Shown piece by piece: positions 1-12,219 of a stretch of 64,000 nucleotides of DNA; positions within the stretch are counted from its first letter, which is position 1, and each line of letters starts with the position of its first letter. Under the pieces are notes generated by a model. That model had not been told where the DNA came from. It saw nothing but the letters and a program-made list of their open reading frames with translations, and made no database searches. Source of the DNA: Fuerstiella marisgermanici (lineage in GTDB: Bacteria > Planctomycetota > Planctomycetia > Planctomycetales > Planctomycetaceae); contig NZ_CP017641.1 of NCBI RefSeq assembly GCF_001983935.1, forward strand, positions 1,798,001 through 1,862,000, read 5' to 3'. The position numbers and the translations under genes were made by a program.

Positions 1-216
1 GGCTTCCAAAAAGTAGTCGATGTCCACTTTTCCTGCGACAGCCAGCAGCTCGTCTTCGCACGACAGCAGAGACAACTGGCAGCCATCACATGATGCGAAT
101 TTAAACACTCCCAGCCGAGGCCGGCGTTCCGACATTCCGGCCGTTACCACGTTTGCGGCTGTCGCAGGACTTGGGGCAGACATCGGAATAGAGGTTGATG
201 CAGGCGTTTCGGGCAT
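1..216 (-). CDS. NiFe hydrogenase small (delta) subunit, 5' part only
   Basis: Only the first 72 codons lie in the window; the gene runs off the left edge. After a divergent N-terminal stretch of about 35 residues the frame reads [21 protein letters not shown], shown here only as its key elements: a CxGC pair followed by a further Cys, the proximal [4Fe-4S] cluster signature of NiFe hydrogenase small subunits. Its ATG overlaps the stop of the gamma-subunit gene in an ATGA junction at 216-218, so it is translationally coupled. The order beta-gamma-small matches the hydBGDA order of group 3b (sulfhydrogenase-type) enzymes, so the catalytic large subunit is expected just outside the window. The subunit would carry electrons between the NiFe site and the diaphorase part. 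Confidence 0.9.
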   Translation of the reverse strand, partial: MPETPASTSIPMSAPSPATAANVVTAGMSERRPRLGVFKFASCDGCQLSLLSCEDELLAVAGKVDIDYFLEA

Positions 217-1070
217 CACAGGTGCTCCACTTTCAGGATCGGTTCCACTCTGTCATACCGAAACACCGGGCCGTCCTTGCACACGAATTCGGGGCCAAGC
301 TGGCAATGCCCGCAGAACCCAACCGCACAATTCATGTTGCGTTCCAGTGAGACCCACGCGTTCGCTTTGCTCAACCCACGACTCAACGCCGTCCGGATGG
401 TATACCACATCATGACTTCGGGGCCGCAGGTCATTAGCACGGTGTCCTCGGGGCGTGGGATGGACAACCGTTCAAGCAATGCGGTGACAACGCCCACATG
501 CCCGTGCCAGTCTGCAGACGCTCGGTCGACCGTGCGTTTGACCGTGATCGAGTCTTCCCATGCTGCGGTCTGTTTGGGGTAGAGCAGGCCGTCGGACGAT
601 CGTGCTCCATAAAGCAGGGTAACGTTTCCGTAGCGTTCGCGATTGGCGAGAACTTCGTAGATCACGGGACGCAATGGCGGCAATCCAATGCCGCCCGCTA
701 CCAGGATCAGATCCTTGCCAACGCATTGTTCAACGGGCCACGACGATCCGAATGGGCCGCGTAGCCCCAGGGAATCTCCAGCCCTTAGGTTCGCAAGAGC
801 CTGAGTGACGTTGCCGGCAACTCGGATGGTATGCGGCAATTGGCGAGGACTGGCTGGGTCACCGCTGATTGAAATCGCCGCCTCGCCAACGCCCGGCATG
901 TACAGCATATTGAACTGTCCGGGGAGAAACCTGTAGCGCTGGGCGACCTCGGGATCGTCAATCGTCAGGTCGTATGTCGCGACATCGGGCCCTTCGCGGG
1001 TGATGCTGGCGATCGTTGCATTCCATGTCAGCCATGGATCGTGGCGAGCCACTGTCGTTGACGGAGTCAT
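216..1070 (-). CDS. Hydrogenase gamma subunit, FAD/NAD(P)-binding diaphorase
   Basis: A 284-residue ferredoxin-reductase-type protein that would pass electrons between NAD(P)H and the hydrogenase clusters in the cytoplasm. An FAD-binding barrel is seen near residues 25-105 ([12 protein letters not shown], then ISISGDP), a NAD(P)-binding Rossmann part begins with [15 protein letters not shown], and the C terminus has a Cys-rich [14 protein letters not shown] loop plus a fourth Cys (FVCKDG), as in HydG and PyrK-like subunits that bind an FeS cluster. The start at 1070 was chosen because its ATG overlaps the TGA of the beta-subunit gene (ATGA); the frame is open for 53 more codons upstream but these lie inside the beta gene. 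The product ends in an ATGA overlap with the small-subunit gene. Confidence 0.92.
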   Translation of the reverse strand: MTPSTTVARHDPWLTWNATIASITREGPDVATYDLTIDDPEVAQRYRFLPGQFNMLYMPGVGEAAISISGDPASPRQLPHTIRVAGNVTQALANLRAGDSLGLRGPFGSSWPVEQCVGKDLILVAGGIGLPPLRPVIYEVLANRERYGNVTLLYGARSSDGLLYPKQTAAWEDSITVKRTVDRASADWHGHVGVVTALLERLSIPRPEDTVLMTCGPEVMMWYTIRTALSRGLSKANAWVSLERNMNCAVGFCGHCQLGPEFVCKDGPVFRYDRVEPILKVEHL

Positions 1071-2248
1071 TCGGTGTTCTCCGCGACCGTGGTCTGTCCA
1101 GCAGCGGTTATGTCTGACGGTGAACTGCGAATCGCCGCCACTTCTTCCGTCAGGTCGATCCCTGGCGGACACCATGTGATACAGCGTCCGCAGCCAACGC
1201 AACCAGACTGGCCGAATTGATCGTGCCACGACGCCAGCTTATGCGTCAACCACTGCCGGTAGCGACTGGCGATGCCGTTGCGGACAACACCGCCGTTCAT
1301 GTAGCTGAAATCGATGTTGAAACAGGAATCCCATTGACGTTCGCGTTCGACATGTTCGCCGCTCATATCGGGCACTTCCTTCACTGTCGAACAAAAACAG
1401 GTGGGGCACACCATTGTGCAATTCGTGCAGGACAAGCAACGCTTTGCCACTTCGTCCCATTGATCGTGCTGCAGATTGCCCAGCAGCAGGTTGCGAATGT
1501 CGGTTGTGTCCAGCGACTTTGTGATTTGATCAACGGCGTTTTGACAGGCTGCATTAGCGGCTTTCGAATGGTGTTCGACAAGCGGTTGCGTTTCAAGCTG
1601 GTTCAGAATCTGCATTCCGGAATCACTACCTGCCGCCACTACGAATCCGTCTGTGATTTCAGTCAGGCAAAGGTCAAAACCGGTGCGGCACTTTGGCCCG
1701 GTGTTCATCGATGTGCAAAAACATGTGCTGGCAGCTTGAGTGCAATTCACCGCGACGATGAAAGCGGTCTCGCGGCGTTTTTGGTACATCGGATCGACAT
1801 AGGGACCATTCAGGAAGACTCCATCCTGAACGTCTATCGCTGCCAGTTCGCAGGCTCGCACACCTAAGAACGCATATCGAGGTGGTGATTCCTGCGGCGC
1901 GTCCATCTGCCAGCGTCCGTAAACTTTGTCGGCTGTGGCAACGGTTGCTGCGGGCGGAAAAAGAAATTGCTTCCACGAATGCGGTCCGACCACATAGCCA
2001 AAGTATGCGTCGTCGTCGCGACGCTGCAGTCGATACGTTCCTGGCCCCTGCACGTCTGTCCAACCGCGAGGCAAGTCATCAATAGACGTGACTTCGTCGT
2101 ACACAATCGCTTGCTGCTGAATCGTCGGCCCAATCACGGTACGACCATCTTCGGCCAATACATCCAGTAATGTTTGCAGAGCGGTCGTCGGCAGAAAGCG
2201 GCCGTTACTGAAGTCTTCGTGAACGCCTGCTGCCGTGGATTCAGTCAT
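1067..2248 (-). CDS. Hydrogenase beta subunit, 4Fe-4S protein
   Basis: A 393-residue HydB/HyhB-type iron-sulfur subunit of a cytoplasmic bidirectional NiFe hydrogenase. The middle contains the family block [16 protein letters not shown] followed by further Cys residues, and the C-terminal third carries two ferredoxin-like motifs, [12 protein letters not shown] and [12 protein letters not shown], which would ligate two [4Fe-4S] clusters wiring the small subunit to the flavin subunit. The start at 2248 (MTESTAAG) was preferred to longer options because it overlaps the preceding gene's stop by 8 bp and family homology begins soon after it. Second gene of the leftward hydrogenase operon. Confidence 0.92.
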   Translation of the reverse strand: MTESTAAGVHEDFSNGRFLPTTALQTLLDVLAEDGRTVIGPTIQQQAIVYDEVTSIDDLPRGWTDVQGPGTYRLQRRDDDAYFGYVVGPHSWKQFLFPPAATVATADKVYGRWQMDAPQESPPRYAFLGVRACELAAIDVQDGVFLNGPYVDPMYQKRRETAFIVAVNCTQAASTCFCTSMNTGPKCRTGFDLCLTEITDGFVVAAGSDSGMQILNQLETQPLVEHHSKAANAACQNAVDQITKSLDTTDIRNLLLGNLQHDQWDEVAKRCLSCTNCTMVCPTCFCSTVKEVPDMSGEHVERERQWDSCFNIDFSYMNGGVVRNGIASRYRQWLTHKLASWHDQFGQSGCVGCGRCITWCPPGIDLTEEVAAIRSSPSDITAAGQTTVAENTE

Positions 2249-2792
2249 GAGCAACCACCCCCGACAGCTTGCCCGGAGCCGGCCGGGGTTCCTTAAAAAG
2301 ATCCAGCATCTGTAGGCGCGTTCCCTGAAGTCGCTTAGCCAGAGCGCGGGCCACCAGGTCCATGACGGCATATCCCAAAGCCGGGTCGTCGTCGCACGCT
2401 TTCCGGAGCGTTGTTCCCGGGATGTTCAACAGTTGAGCGTCCTTAAGCACCGTGGCTGTGGCCGTCATGATGCCATCACCAACAATCGCCGACCATCCCA
2501 GAAGATCGCCGGATCCCAGTGTCAGCAACCGCACGTTGCCTCGCAGCGGCACATGCATATCCAGAGCCACGCTGCCGCTGCACACCACCGCAAGATGGTC
2601 GGCTGTGGACGCTTCTTTGAAGATCACTCTACCGGCTGGAAATCGTTCCGTTGTCGCCAGCTCGGCCAATCTCTTTAGATGATCGTCACTCAACCCGACA
2701 CCGAGCGAGGAAGTACTGAGCTGATGAAGTGTGTCTAACGCTGGCACAGCGACCTGCCTTTCGAGTACCGCTCCCTTGAGCGGGATCTGCAA
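2241..2792 (-). CDS. Cyclic-nucleotide-binding (Crp-like) protein heading the hydrogenase operon
   Basis: A 183-residue protein made of one cNMP-binding beta-barrel. Family features include the RFPAGRVIFKEASTADHLAVV strand-turn region, a glycine-rich SGDLLGWSAIV segment in the place of the phosphate-binding cassette, and the long C-helix (AVMDLVARALAKRLQ). There is no helix-turn-helix domain after the C-helix, so it is unlikely to be a classical DNA-binding Crp/FNR regulator; a sensor or assembly role for the hydrogenase is inference. The cassette lacks an obvious canonical Arg after the Gly-Glu, so ligand binding is uncertain. The only plausible start in frame is a TTG at 2792. It overlaps the beta gene by 8 bp, so all are probably cotranscribed. 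Confidence 0.85.
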   Translation of the reverse strand: MQIPLKGAVLERQVAVPALDTLHQLSTSSLGVGLSDDHLKRLAELATTERFPAGRVIFKEASTADHLAVVCSGSVALDMHVPLRGNVRLLTLGSGDLLGWSAIVGDGIMTATATVLKDAQLLNIPGTTLRKACDDDPALGYAVMDLVARALAKRLQGTRLQMLDLFKEPRPAPGKLSGVVAHD

Positions 2793-3080
2793 TGATTGTG
2801 CCGCAGCCCCGCGAATCTCGCCTCACCATTTTGATCACGCCTGGCTGGTTCCGCGAGCCCGCTAATGGACAGACTCCACCAATGGACCTGAGCGGATTCG
2901 CACGCAAAGCGCAATTCGTGACAATGTCGCACGCCTGCCACATGCCATCGCCACCGTGCAACTTTGTCAAGTCGTTGCGATATCACATCCGATCCGCGAC
3001 GGCACACGGCTTGCTCCGGTTCAGCTTCTACGAACGCCATCATACATGAAACGGGACAACTTCGTTTTGGAGGATCGCTC
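2793..3080. promoter_or_regulatory. Divergent promoter region between hydrogenase operon and usp operon
   Basis: A 288-bp gap between two divergently oriented operons must hold both promoters. A good ribosome binding site, TTGGAGG, lies at 3067-3073 in front of the rightward gene. I could not identify a convincing FNR/Crp dyad (TTGAT-N4-ATCAA) or a sigma-54 -24/-12 pair by eye, so the regulator is unknown. Confidence 0.5.
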
Positions 3081-3503
3081 ATGCTGCCTCGATTTCAACA
3101 CATTCTGGTGCCCGTCGATCTCACGCCAAAGAACCGCGTAGCGCTGGATATTGCGTTCGAACTGGCCACGGACAACAAAGCAAGAGTATCGCTGTTGCAC
3201 GTGACTCAAACTATTAACACCGCTGATGAGACACTGGCATTCTATGACCGGCTTCAGCAGCGCGTACGCGACGATCTGGAATCGTTGTCTCAGCGTTTTT
3301 CAGATGCTGGCCTCGCGGTAGAAGTCAAAGTGCCACTCGGTCAGCCGCTAAAGGAAATCGTGTCCTTCGCAGCGACACATCAGGTTGATCTTATTGTGAT
3401 GTCGTCTCACCCCGTCGATAAAGAGGACCTGCTGCAAAGTTGGGGCACGCTTAGTTATAAAGTTTCGGTCGCCTGTCCATGCCCGATACTGCTGATGAAG
3501 TAA
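3081..3503 (+). CDS. Universal stress protein family (UspA-like)
   Basis: A 140-residue single-domain Usp protein. It begins LPRFQHILVPVDLTPKN (the conserved first beta strand with Asp) and ends YKVSVACPCPILLMK, the typical last strand. The nucleotide-binding loop of ATP-binding Usps (G-2x-G-9x-G-S/T) is degenerate: the segment reads SSHPVDKEDLLQSWGTLSYK. The start at 3081 follows a TTGGAGG ribosome site at 7-nt spacing; the frame stays open further upstream without such a site. It leads the rightward operon into the ferredoxin reductase and PFOR genes. Usps commonly accompany anaerobic or starvation metabolism genes, so a link to redox stress is inference. Confidence 0.9.
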   Translation: MLPRFQHILVPVDLTPKNRVALDIAFELATDNKARVSLLHVTQTINTADETLAFYDRLQQRVRDDLESLSQRFSDAGLAVEVKVPLGQPLKEIVSFAATHQVDLIVMSSHPVDKEDLLQSWGTLSYKVSVACPCPILLMK

Positions 3504-3510
3504 CGTGCAA

Positions 3511-4425
3511 ATGTTTCATAATTCTGCGGAATACAACGCGACTGTGACGGACGTTCGGCGAGTTCAAGACGACCTGATGATCATGCAGGTTGAACCTGAT
3601 GACGGGCCGCTTAAATATCAACCGGGGCAGTATACAACGCTGGGATTACTGACCGACGAACGTCGAATCGGAGACGTCGCACATTCTGAAGCTCCGCACC
3701 AGCAGCTCATTCGCCGAGCGTATTCAATTAGTTGTCCGATTCTGGACGAGCATGGGAAGCTGCTGCCACGCGAAAGCAGGCGCTATCTGGAATTCTATAT
3801 CGCGCTGGTGCGAAAGGAGTCCGACGATCCGCCGTCACTAACACCGCGCATCTTTGCAATGGATGCTGGACATCGCATTTTTGTAGGAACAAAGGCCAAG
3901 GGGACTTACACGCTTAGCCCCGTGCAGTCCGACAGCGATGTGCTGTTCTTCGCGACGGGGACTGGAGAAGCACCGCACAACGCCATGATTCATCAATTGC
4001 TGAGTCGTCAGCACGCGGGACGAATTGCGTCTTTCGTTTGTGTGAGGCACCGCCGTGATCTTGCCTATCTGAACACTCATCGTGAGCTTGAGAAGCGATA
4101 TCCGAATTACCGCTACGTCACGCTGACGACTCGCGAGCCCGAGAACGTCGACGTTCAGCACCCCGACTATGTGGGCAAGCTGTATCTGCAGCAGATGTTT
4201 TTGAAGGATCGCCTGCAGCAGCTGATCGGCTGGGTCCCCGATCCAGCGAGGTCTCACGCCTTTTTGTGTGGCAGCCCGTCCATGATCGGAGCTCCCAAAC
4301 GCGAACCTGGTAGCGACTATTCGTTTCCCGATCCGAAAGGCATGGTTGAAACGCTAATCGAGCACGGCTACCGCCTCGACCGACCTCGTGACGCTGGGAA
4401 CATTCACTATGAACGTTATTGGTGA
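3511..4425 (+). CDS. Ferredoxin-NADP+ reductase-like flavoprotein
   Basis: About 304 residues, cytoplasmic. An FAD-binding barrel (YQPGQYTTLGLL; RAYSISCPI) is followed by a NADP-binding half with FFATGTGEAPHNAMIHQLL and a C-terminal FLCGSPSMIG...PDPKGMVETL segment, matching bacterial ferredoxin/flavodoxin-NADP reductases. ATG at 3511 is used; an in-frame GTG two codons earlier (3505) is equally possible and would lie just after the usp stop. It sits 55 bp before the pyruvate:ferredoxin oxidoreductase gene, so the likely job is to exchange electrons between reduced ferredoxin and NADP(H), connecting PFOR with the NAD(P)-dependent hydrogenase encoded divergently. Confidence 0.9.
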   Translation: MFHNSAEYNATVTDVRRVQDDLMIMQVEPDDGPLKYQPGQYTTLGLLTDERRIGDVAHSEAPHQQLIRRAYSISCPILDEHGKLLPRESRRYLEFYIALVRKESDDPPSLTPRIFAMDAGHRIFVGTKAKGTYTLSPVQSDSDVLFFATGTGEAPHNAMIHQLLSRQHAGRIASFVCVRHRRDLAYLNTHRELEKRYPNYRYVTLTTREPENVDVQHPDYVGKLYLQQMFLKDRLQQLIGWVPDPARSHAFLCGSPSMIGAPKREPGSDYSFPDPKGMVETLIEHGYRLDRPRDAGNIHYERYW

Positions 4426-4480
4426 CAAAACGGCATCAGGATTGCTGTAGCTTCCGGCATCCCTCAATCAGGAGCCCTCC

Positions 4481-8053
<3,573 letters not shown>

Positions 8054-8132
8054 ACCGTCCGACACCCAATCACATCCCCCGCCGGCCAAATCCATTCGAT
8101 GGCGTCCATTTACTAACGAATCGGGAAATCAC

Positions 8133-9143
8133 ATGAGCACTGTCAATCTTTCCACCGACTATCTCGGCATGCACCTCAAAAATCCACTGGTTGCATCGGC
8201 GAGTCCCGCGAACGCCAACGTGGACATGCTGAAGGATCTCGAACATGCCGGTATCGCTGCCGTGGTGATGCCGTCATTGTTTGAAGAGCAGGTTGAATTT
8301 GAAGAATTTCAATTTGGTTCCTTGCAGGAATACGGAGCTGAATCCTTCGCCGAAGCTGCCACGTATTTTCCCGAAATGGACGACTACAACACGGGAGCCG
8401 ACCAATACCTGCGCATGATCGAGAAGGCGTGTGATGCTGTCGACGTCCCGATCATTGGCAGCCTGAACGGAGTCACCAAAGGCGGGTGGACACGCTATGC
8501 AAAAAAAATCGAATCGGCCGGAGCGAGTGCTCTGGAATTTAACATGTACTACCTTCCCACAGACGCCAACGTCGCAGCGGCTCAGATCGAAAACAACTAT
8601 CTGGATCTCGTTTCGGAAGTGAAGTCTCAGATCAGCATTCCCCTGGCCGTGAAAGTTGGGCCGTACTTCAGTTCGCTGGCCAATTTCGCAAAGCGATTAA
8701 ACGAATGCGGGGCAGACGGGCTCGTGTTGTTCAATCGTTTTATGCAGCCGGACATCAATCTGGAAACCATGGAAATTGATGCTCGAATCGATCTCAGTCA
8801 CGCCAGCGAAATGCGACTTCCACTTCGCTGGATTGCCATCTTACGCGGCCAGATACAGGCGTCATTGGCGGCCACGTCCGGGATCCACGACCACAAGGGT
8901 ATGGTGAAACTGCTGATGGCCGGGGCTGACGTTACCATGATTGCCAGTTCGATTTTGCGACGTGGGCCGGACATTGTGAAGACCATGCTGGACGAATTGC
9001 AACTCTGGTTGAACGAGCACGGCTACAAGTCGGTGTCCCAATTTAAAGGCGGCATGAGCTACAAAAACTGCCCGGATGCCGCCGCCCTGGAACGGTCCAA
9101 CTATATGAAGGCGCTGACGTCATATACCGGCCCGTATGTTTAG
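8133..9143 (+). CDS. Dihydroorotate dehydrogenase-like flavoprotein
   Basis: A 336-residue TIM-barrel protein of the DHOD-like/FMN family: opening LSTDYLGMHLKNPLVASASP, a central PIIGSLNGVTKGGW and LAVKVGPYFSS, and a C-terminal KLLMAGADVTMIASSILRRG phosphate-binding stretch. Proteins of this type are often found next to PFOR genes and differ from genuine PyrD; the substrate is not established. Here its position 80 bp after nifJ suggests a role in the same pyruvate/redox pathway rather than pyrimidine synthesis. The start at 8133 is where family homology begins; an upstream in-frame extension would overlap the end of nifJ. Confidence 0.88.
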   Translation: MSTVNLSTDYLGMHLKNPLVASASPANANVDMLKDLEHAGIAAVVMPSLFEEQVEFEEFQFGSLQEYGAESFAEAATYFPEMDDYNTGADQYLRMIEKACDAVDVPIIGSLNGVTKGGWTRYAKKIESAGASALEFNMYYLPTDANVAAAQIENNYLDLVSEVKSQISIPLAVKVGPYFSSLANFAKRLNECGADGLVLFNRFMQPDINLETMEIDARIDLSHASEMRLPLRWIAILRGQIQASLAATSGIHDHKGMVKLLMAGADVTMIASSILRRGPDIVKTMLDELQLWLNEHGYKSVSQFKGGMSYKNCPDAAALERSNYMKALTSYTGPYV

Positions 9144-9263
9144 AACCCTCCACTGATGGTCATAAAAACCTGCCCGGCCGCGACAACAGAGTTCCTGTTG
9201 CATTCCGCTGGCGATTGCCTGCGAAATGCCTGGTCTACCTGGGCTAACCTGCTGGCAAACTGG

Positions 9264-9845
9264 TTATTGGGTCGCATTGAGTTTGGCTGTTGTCTCAACC
9301 AATTGAGCAACTACAGCTTCGATCCGTTCTGCGACCGCACTGTCACGTATCGAACCGTTCTCGTCGAAGGCTTCATGAGCTGCTGAAACGGCAACCTGGC
9401 CTGGTACGACAAACGTTCCGATGCTGCTGAGAATTGAGCGGACGTGGACCAACCCGCGCAAGCCGCCGAGTTGCCCCGGTGAGGCACTCAGCAATCCCGC
9501 CACTTTACCTGTGAATGCCGCCAACCGTTGCTCACCTTCACGTGGTCGAGATACCCAGTCGATCGCATTCTTCAATAGTGGTGTGATGGAGCTGTTGTAT
9601 TCCGGGCAGGCGAGCAGCAGCCCCTGATGTTCCTTCATCAGTTTGAACAGCTGCGTTGCCCCTTCCGGCGGGCCTTGTTCAGCTTCCAGGTCTCCGTCGT
9701 AAAGAGGCATGGCGAAGTCGCGAAGATCGATCAATGTGACGTCGCCACCAAGCTTGCGAGCCTGGTCGGCAGCGAACGTGACCAGCTTCTTGTTGAAGGA
9801 GTCACGCCGCGAACTGCCCGAGAATGCCAGAATCTTTGCGGTCAT
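9264..9845 (-). CDS. NAD(P)H-dependent FMN reductase family protein
   Basis: A 193-residue flavodoxin-fold protein. ILAFSGSSRRDSFNKKL is the FMN phosphate-binding loop and CPEYNSSITPLLKNAIDW is the second flavin-contact motif of the ArsH/ChrR/azoreductase-like group. It likely reduces flavin, quinones or chromate using NAD(P)H in the cytoplasm. A very strong ribosome site (GGAGGAG) lies before its ATG. It follows the HxlR-type regulator gene by about 25 bp on the same strand, so the two likely form an operon regulated by that protein. Confidence 0.92.
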   Translation of the reverse strand: MTAKILAFSGSSRRDSFNKKLVTFAADQARKLGGDVTLIDLRDFAMPLYDGDLEAEQGPPEGATQLFKLMKEHQGLLLACPEYNSSITPLLKNAIDWVSRPREGEQRLAAFTGKVAGLLSASPGQLGGLRGLVHVRSILSSIGTFVVPGQVAVSAAHEAFDENGSIRDSAVAERIEAVVAQLVETTAKLNATQ

Positions 9846-9870
9846 TAATCTTTCTCCTCCGTGAAATCGT

Positions 9871-10221
9871 TCATGAATTGCGTTTCCGCTTCTTTAATTG
9901 TTTTTCAACGGTCCTGCCCCACGCTTCCATCGCCAGTAGCACAGATTCGAGAGACCGGCCGAGCGGCGTCAGTGAGTATTCGACCTTCGGCGGAATTTCG
10001 CCAAAGTCCTTGCGATTCACGACGCCGTCGTCTTCCAGTTCTCGCAGTTGTTTTGACAGCGTTCGAGCAGAAATGCTGCCGAGGCACCGAGTCAGCTCGC
10101 CAAAACGCTTCGTGTCCTCAAGCAAAAAGTCAATGATCAACACTTTCCACCGTCCGCCGATGATTTTCAAAGTCGTTTCGACCGGGCAACTCGCCGCTTT
10201 TGCCTTGATTTTTCCGGCCAT
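9871..10221 (-). CDS. HxlR family transcriptional regulator
   Basis: About 116 residues with a winged helix-turn-helix of the HxlR type: CPVETTLKIIGGRWKVLIIDFLLEDTKRFGEL, then ISARTLSKQLRELEDDGVVNRK, and the wing PPKVEYSLTPLGRSL. The Cys near the N terminus (AASCPVE) is the conserved position used for thiol redox sensing in several HxlR members. ATG at 10221 is used; a TTG at 10233 would add four residues. It is transcribed divergently from the isochorismatase/pirin pair and codirectionally with the FMN reductase, so it probably controls both. Confidence 0.93.
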   Translation of the reverse strand: MAGKIKAKAASCPVETTLKIIGGRWKVLIIDFLLEDTKRFGELTRCLGSISARTLSKQLRELEDDGVVNRKDFGEIPPKVEYSLTPLGRSLESVLLAMEAWGRTVEKQLKKRKRNS

Positions 10222-10393
10222 CGTGCTGCCCAAAGTAACCTAAATGTAACTACTAACCATTTGGCCCGTACTTGCATTATGAATTCGTGCGGCGTAGAAA
10301 TCAAGGCGTCAAATGGTTCGCGGTTTTGTTCTTTTGAAACACGTCGCGTCGCTGTTTGCGTTTCTCGTTTCACCATCACGCAGGAGACCGAAA
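10222..10393. promoter_or_regulatory. Divergent promoter with GTAAC direct repeats, possible HxlR operator
   Basis: Between the HxlR gene and the hydrolase gene lie two GTAAC words at 10235-10239 and 10246-10250 (AGTAACCTAAATGTAACT, 11-bp phase), directly before the regulator start. One helical-turn spacing fits a dimeric winged-helix binding site. Assignment as the HxlR operator is inference. An AGGAGACC ribosome site for the rightward gene lies at 10382-10389. Confidence 0.4.
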
Positions 10394-11062
10394 ATGGCAT
10401 CAACAAATGGAATGATCGACCCGGACGATGTTGTCATGTTGCTTATCGATCACCAAAGTGGATTGTTCAACACGGTGCAGGACGTCCCTGTGCCGGATCT
10501 GCGAAACTACGCGATTGCTTTGGCCAAGACTGCGTCCCTGCTGAAGATCCCCGTGGTGACGACCGCGTCAGTTCCCGATGGCCCGAACGGGCCGCTGATT
10601 CCGGAAATTCACCAATACGCCCCGCACGCTCAGTTCATTCCGCGGACCGGGCAGATCAACGCGTGGGACAATCCGCCGTTTGTCGAAGCGATCGAAAAGA
10701 CGGGCCGCAAGACGGTCGTGATCGCTGGCACGCTGACAAGTGTCTGCATGGCGTTTCCGGCAATCAGCGCAATCGATGCGGGCTACAAAGCGTACTGTGT
10801 TGTCGACGCTTCCGGCAACTGGAGCAAGATGGCGACCGACATAACAATCGCACGCGTCGCACAGGCCGGCGCGATTCCGATGGACACGTTCGCTATGGTT
10901 GCTGAGCTGATGCGGACCTGGAACCGTGCTGAAGGATCACAGTTCGGAGCAATCATCGCAGAACACATAGTGCCCACCTACAAGTGCCTGATGGAAAGCT
11001 ACGACAAGGCTCAGGCGGTGGTCAAGGATGGACCTGAAACCATGATGGACAAGTTCCAATAA
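10394..11062 (+). CDS. Isochorismatase-like cysteine hydrolase
   Basis: A 222-residue cysteine hydrolase of the isochorismatase superfamily. The catalytic Asp lies in [13 protein letters not shown] near residue 19, and the nucleophile Cys in [18 protein letters not shown], followed by the typical [20 protein letters not shown] block. Homologues with this pattern (YcaC-like) are widespread stress-associated hydrolases of unknown substrate. The ATG at 10394 follows AGGAGACC; a longer frame exists but has no ribosome site. It is followed 47 bp later by the pirin gene and is divergent from the HxlR gene, suggesting common control. Confidence 0.9.
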   Translation: MASTNGMIDPDDVVMLLIDHQSGLFNTVQDVPVPDLRNYAIALAKTASLLKIPVVTTASVPDGPNGPLIPEIHQYAPHAQFIPRTGQINAWDNPPFVEAIEKTGRKTVVIAGTLTSVCMAFPAISAIDAGYKAYCVVDASGNWSKMATDITIARVAQAGAIPMDTFAMVAELMRTWNRAEGSQFGAIIAEHIVPTYKCLMESYDKAQAVVKDGPETMMDKFQ

Positions 11063-11109
11063 CTGAATTCAAATTAATCCGTTGTCATCACCAAACGGGA
11101 GATCAAGTC

Positions 11110-11970
11110 ATGGAAAAGAAGCTTAAGAAGATCGTTCGCGACATTCCTCAACACTGGGTTGGTGACGGATTCCCTGTGCGCAGCCTGTTTTCTTATGGTG
11201 GTGGCAACGAGTTTGATCCGTTGCTGCTGCTGGACTATGCAGGACCACATGAATTCGAGCCCGACCAGGCCAAACGCGGTGTTGGTGAGCATCCGCACAA
11301 GGGATTTGAAACTGTCACGATCCTGTATCAGGGAGAGTTGGAACATGCAGATTCCAGTGGCGGTCACGGAACGATTGGACCTGGCGATGTGCAGTGGATG
11401 ACGGCGGCGTCCGGGATTGTTCATGAAGAATTCCATAGTCGTCGCTTTGCCAAAGAAGGCGGAGTGCTGGAAATGGTGCAGCTTTGGGTGAACCTACCCG
11501 CAAAGGACAAGGCTTCTCAACCAAAGTATCAGGACTTACGCGACAAACAGTTTCCTCGAGTCTCATTGCCAGGCGACGCAGGAACAGTTCGTGTGATCGC
11601 CGGTGAGTTCATGGGGCAAACCGGTCCGGCCAGCACGTTTACTGCAGTCAACGTTTGGGATATGCAGTTGGCAGCTGACGGCAAGACTGACGTACATGTA
11701 CCAGATGGTCATACCTGCGTGTTCATCGTTCAAAAAGGCAGCGTCAGAATCAATGGAGAAGCGGTCGAGGCTGTCGAATTGGCGCAGTTCGAACGTGAAG
11801 GAAGTATTGTTACGCTCGAATCCGACTCAGCCTCGCGAGTTCTCGTGTTGACCGGGCAGCCTATTGGTGAACCTGTCGCTGGTCAGGGACCATTCGTCAT
11901 GAACACTCGTGACGAAATCCAACAAGCGATGCGAGACTATCAAGCCGGAAAAATGGGCCACCTGGCGTAG
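11110..11970 (+). CDS. Pirin family protein (cupin)
   Basis: A 286-residue bicupin. The N-terminal metal site is visible as GEHPHKGFETVTIL and SGGHGTIGPGDVQWMTAASGIVHEE, giving the His/His/His/Glu ligands of pirins; the C-terminal cupin_C half has EPVAGQGPFVMNTRDEI. Bacterial pirins include quercetin 2,3-dioxygenase-like enzymes (YhhW) and redox-sensitive regulators; the substrate cannot be told from sequence. A GGGAG ribosome site precedes the ATG. It is the second gene of the pair divergent from hxlR. Confidence 0.95.
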   Translation: MEKKLKKIVRDIPQHWVGDGFPVRSLFSYGGGNEFDPLLLLDYAGPHEFEPDQAKRGVGEHPHKGFETVTILYQGELEHADSSGGHGTIGPGDVQWMTAASGIVHEEFHSRRFAKEGGVLEMVQLWVNLPAKDKASQPKYQDLRDKQFPRVSLPGDAGTVRVIAGEFMGQTGPASTFTAVNVWDMQLAADGKTDVHVPDGHTCVFIVQKGSVRINGEAVEAVELAQFEREGSIVTLESDSASRVLVLTGQPIGEPVAGQGPFVMNTRDEIQQAMRDYQAGKMGHLA

Positions 11971-12007
11971 CGAATCGTGAGGCAATTAGTGTCTCGCAGC
12001 AAAACAT

Positions 12008-12046
12008 AGGTCGAGCGGACAGAACGGGGCCGCTCGACCTTCTTTC
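12008..12046 (+). terminator. Rho-independent terminator after the pirin gene
   Basis: An 11-bp stem, AGGTCGAGCGG (12008-12018) pairing with CCGCTCGACCT (12030-12040), is followed by TCTTTC. The hairpin lies 38 bp past the pirin stop, ending the rightward pair. Confidence 0.75.
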
Positions 12047-12219
12047 ATTGAACGGCGATTGCATTCTCCAGCGCGTTGTTAACATTTGCCTCGAATGAAT
12101 CCCGGGCAACACAATTGTATAGTTGAAATGCGTCGAACAACTCCAGCAATTCTGGCTTAAGTTTGCCGCGCTAGCCAGGAAGTCGTCATCGACCAGTTTG
12201 AAGCAATAGGGAGCGAATC

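Noticed and set aside
2793-3080. FNR/Crp box in the hydrogenase divergent promoter
   Set aside because: TTTTGATCACG near 2829 has only one half-site; no second half at the right spacing.
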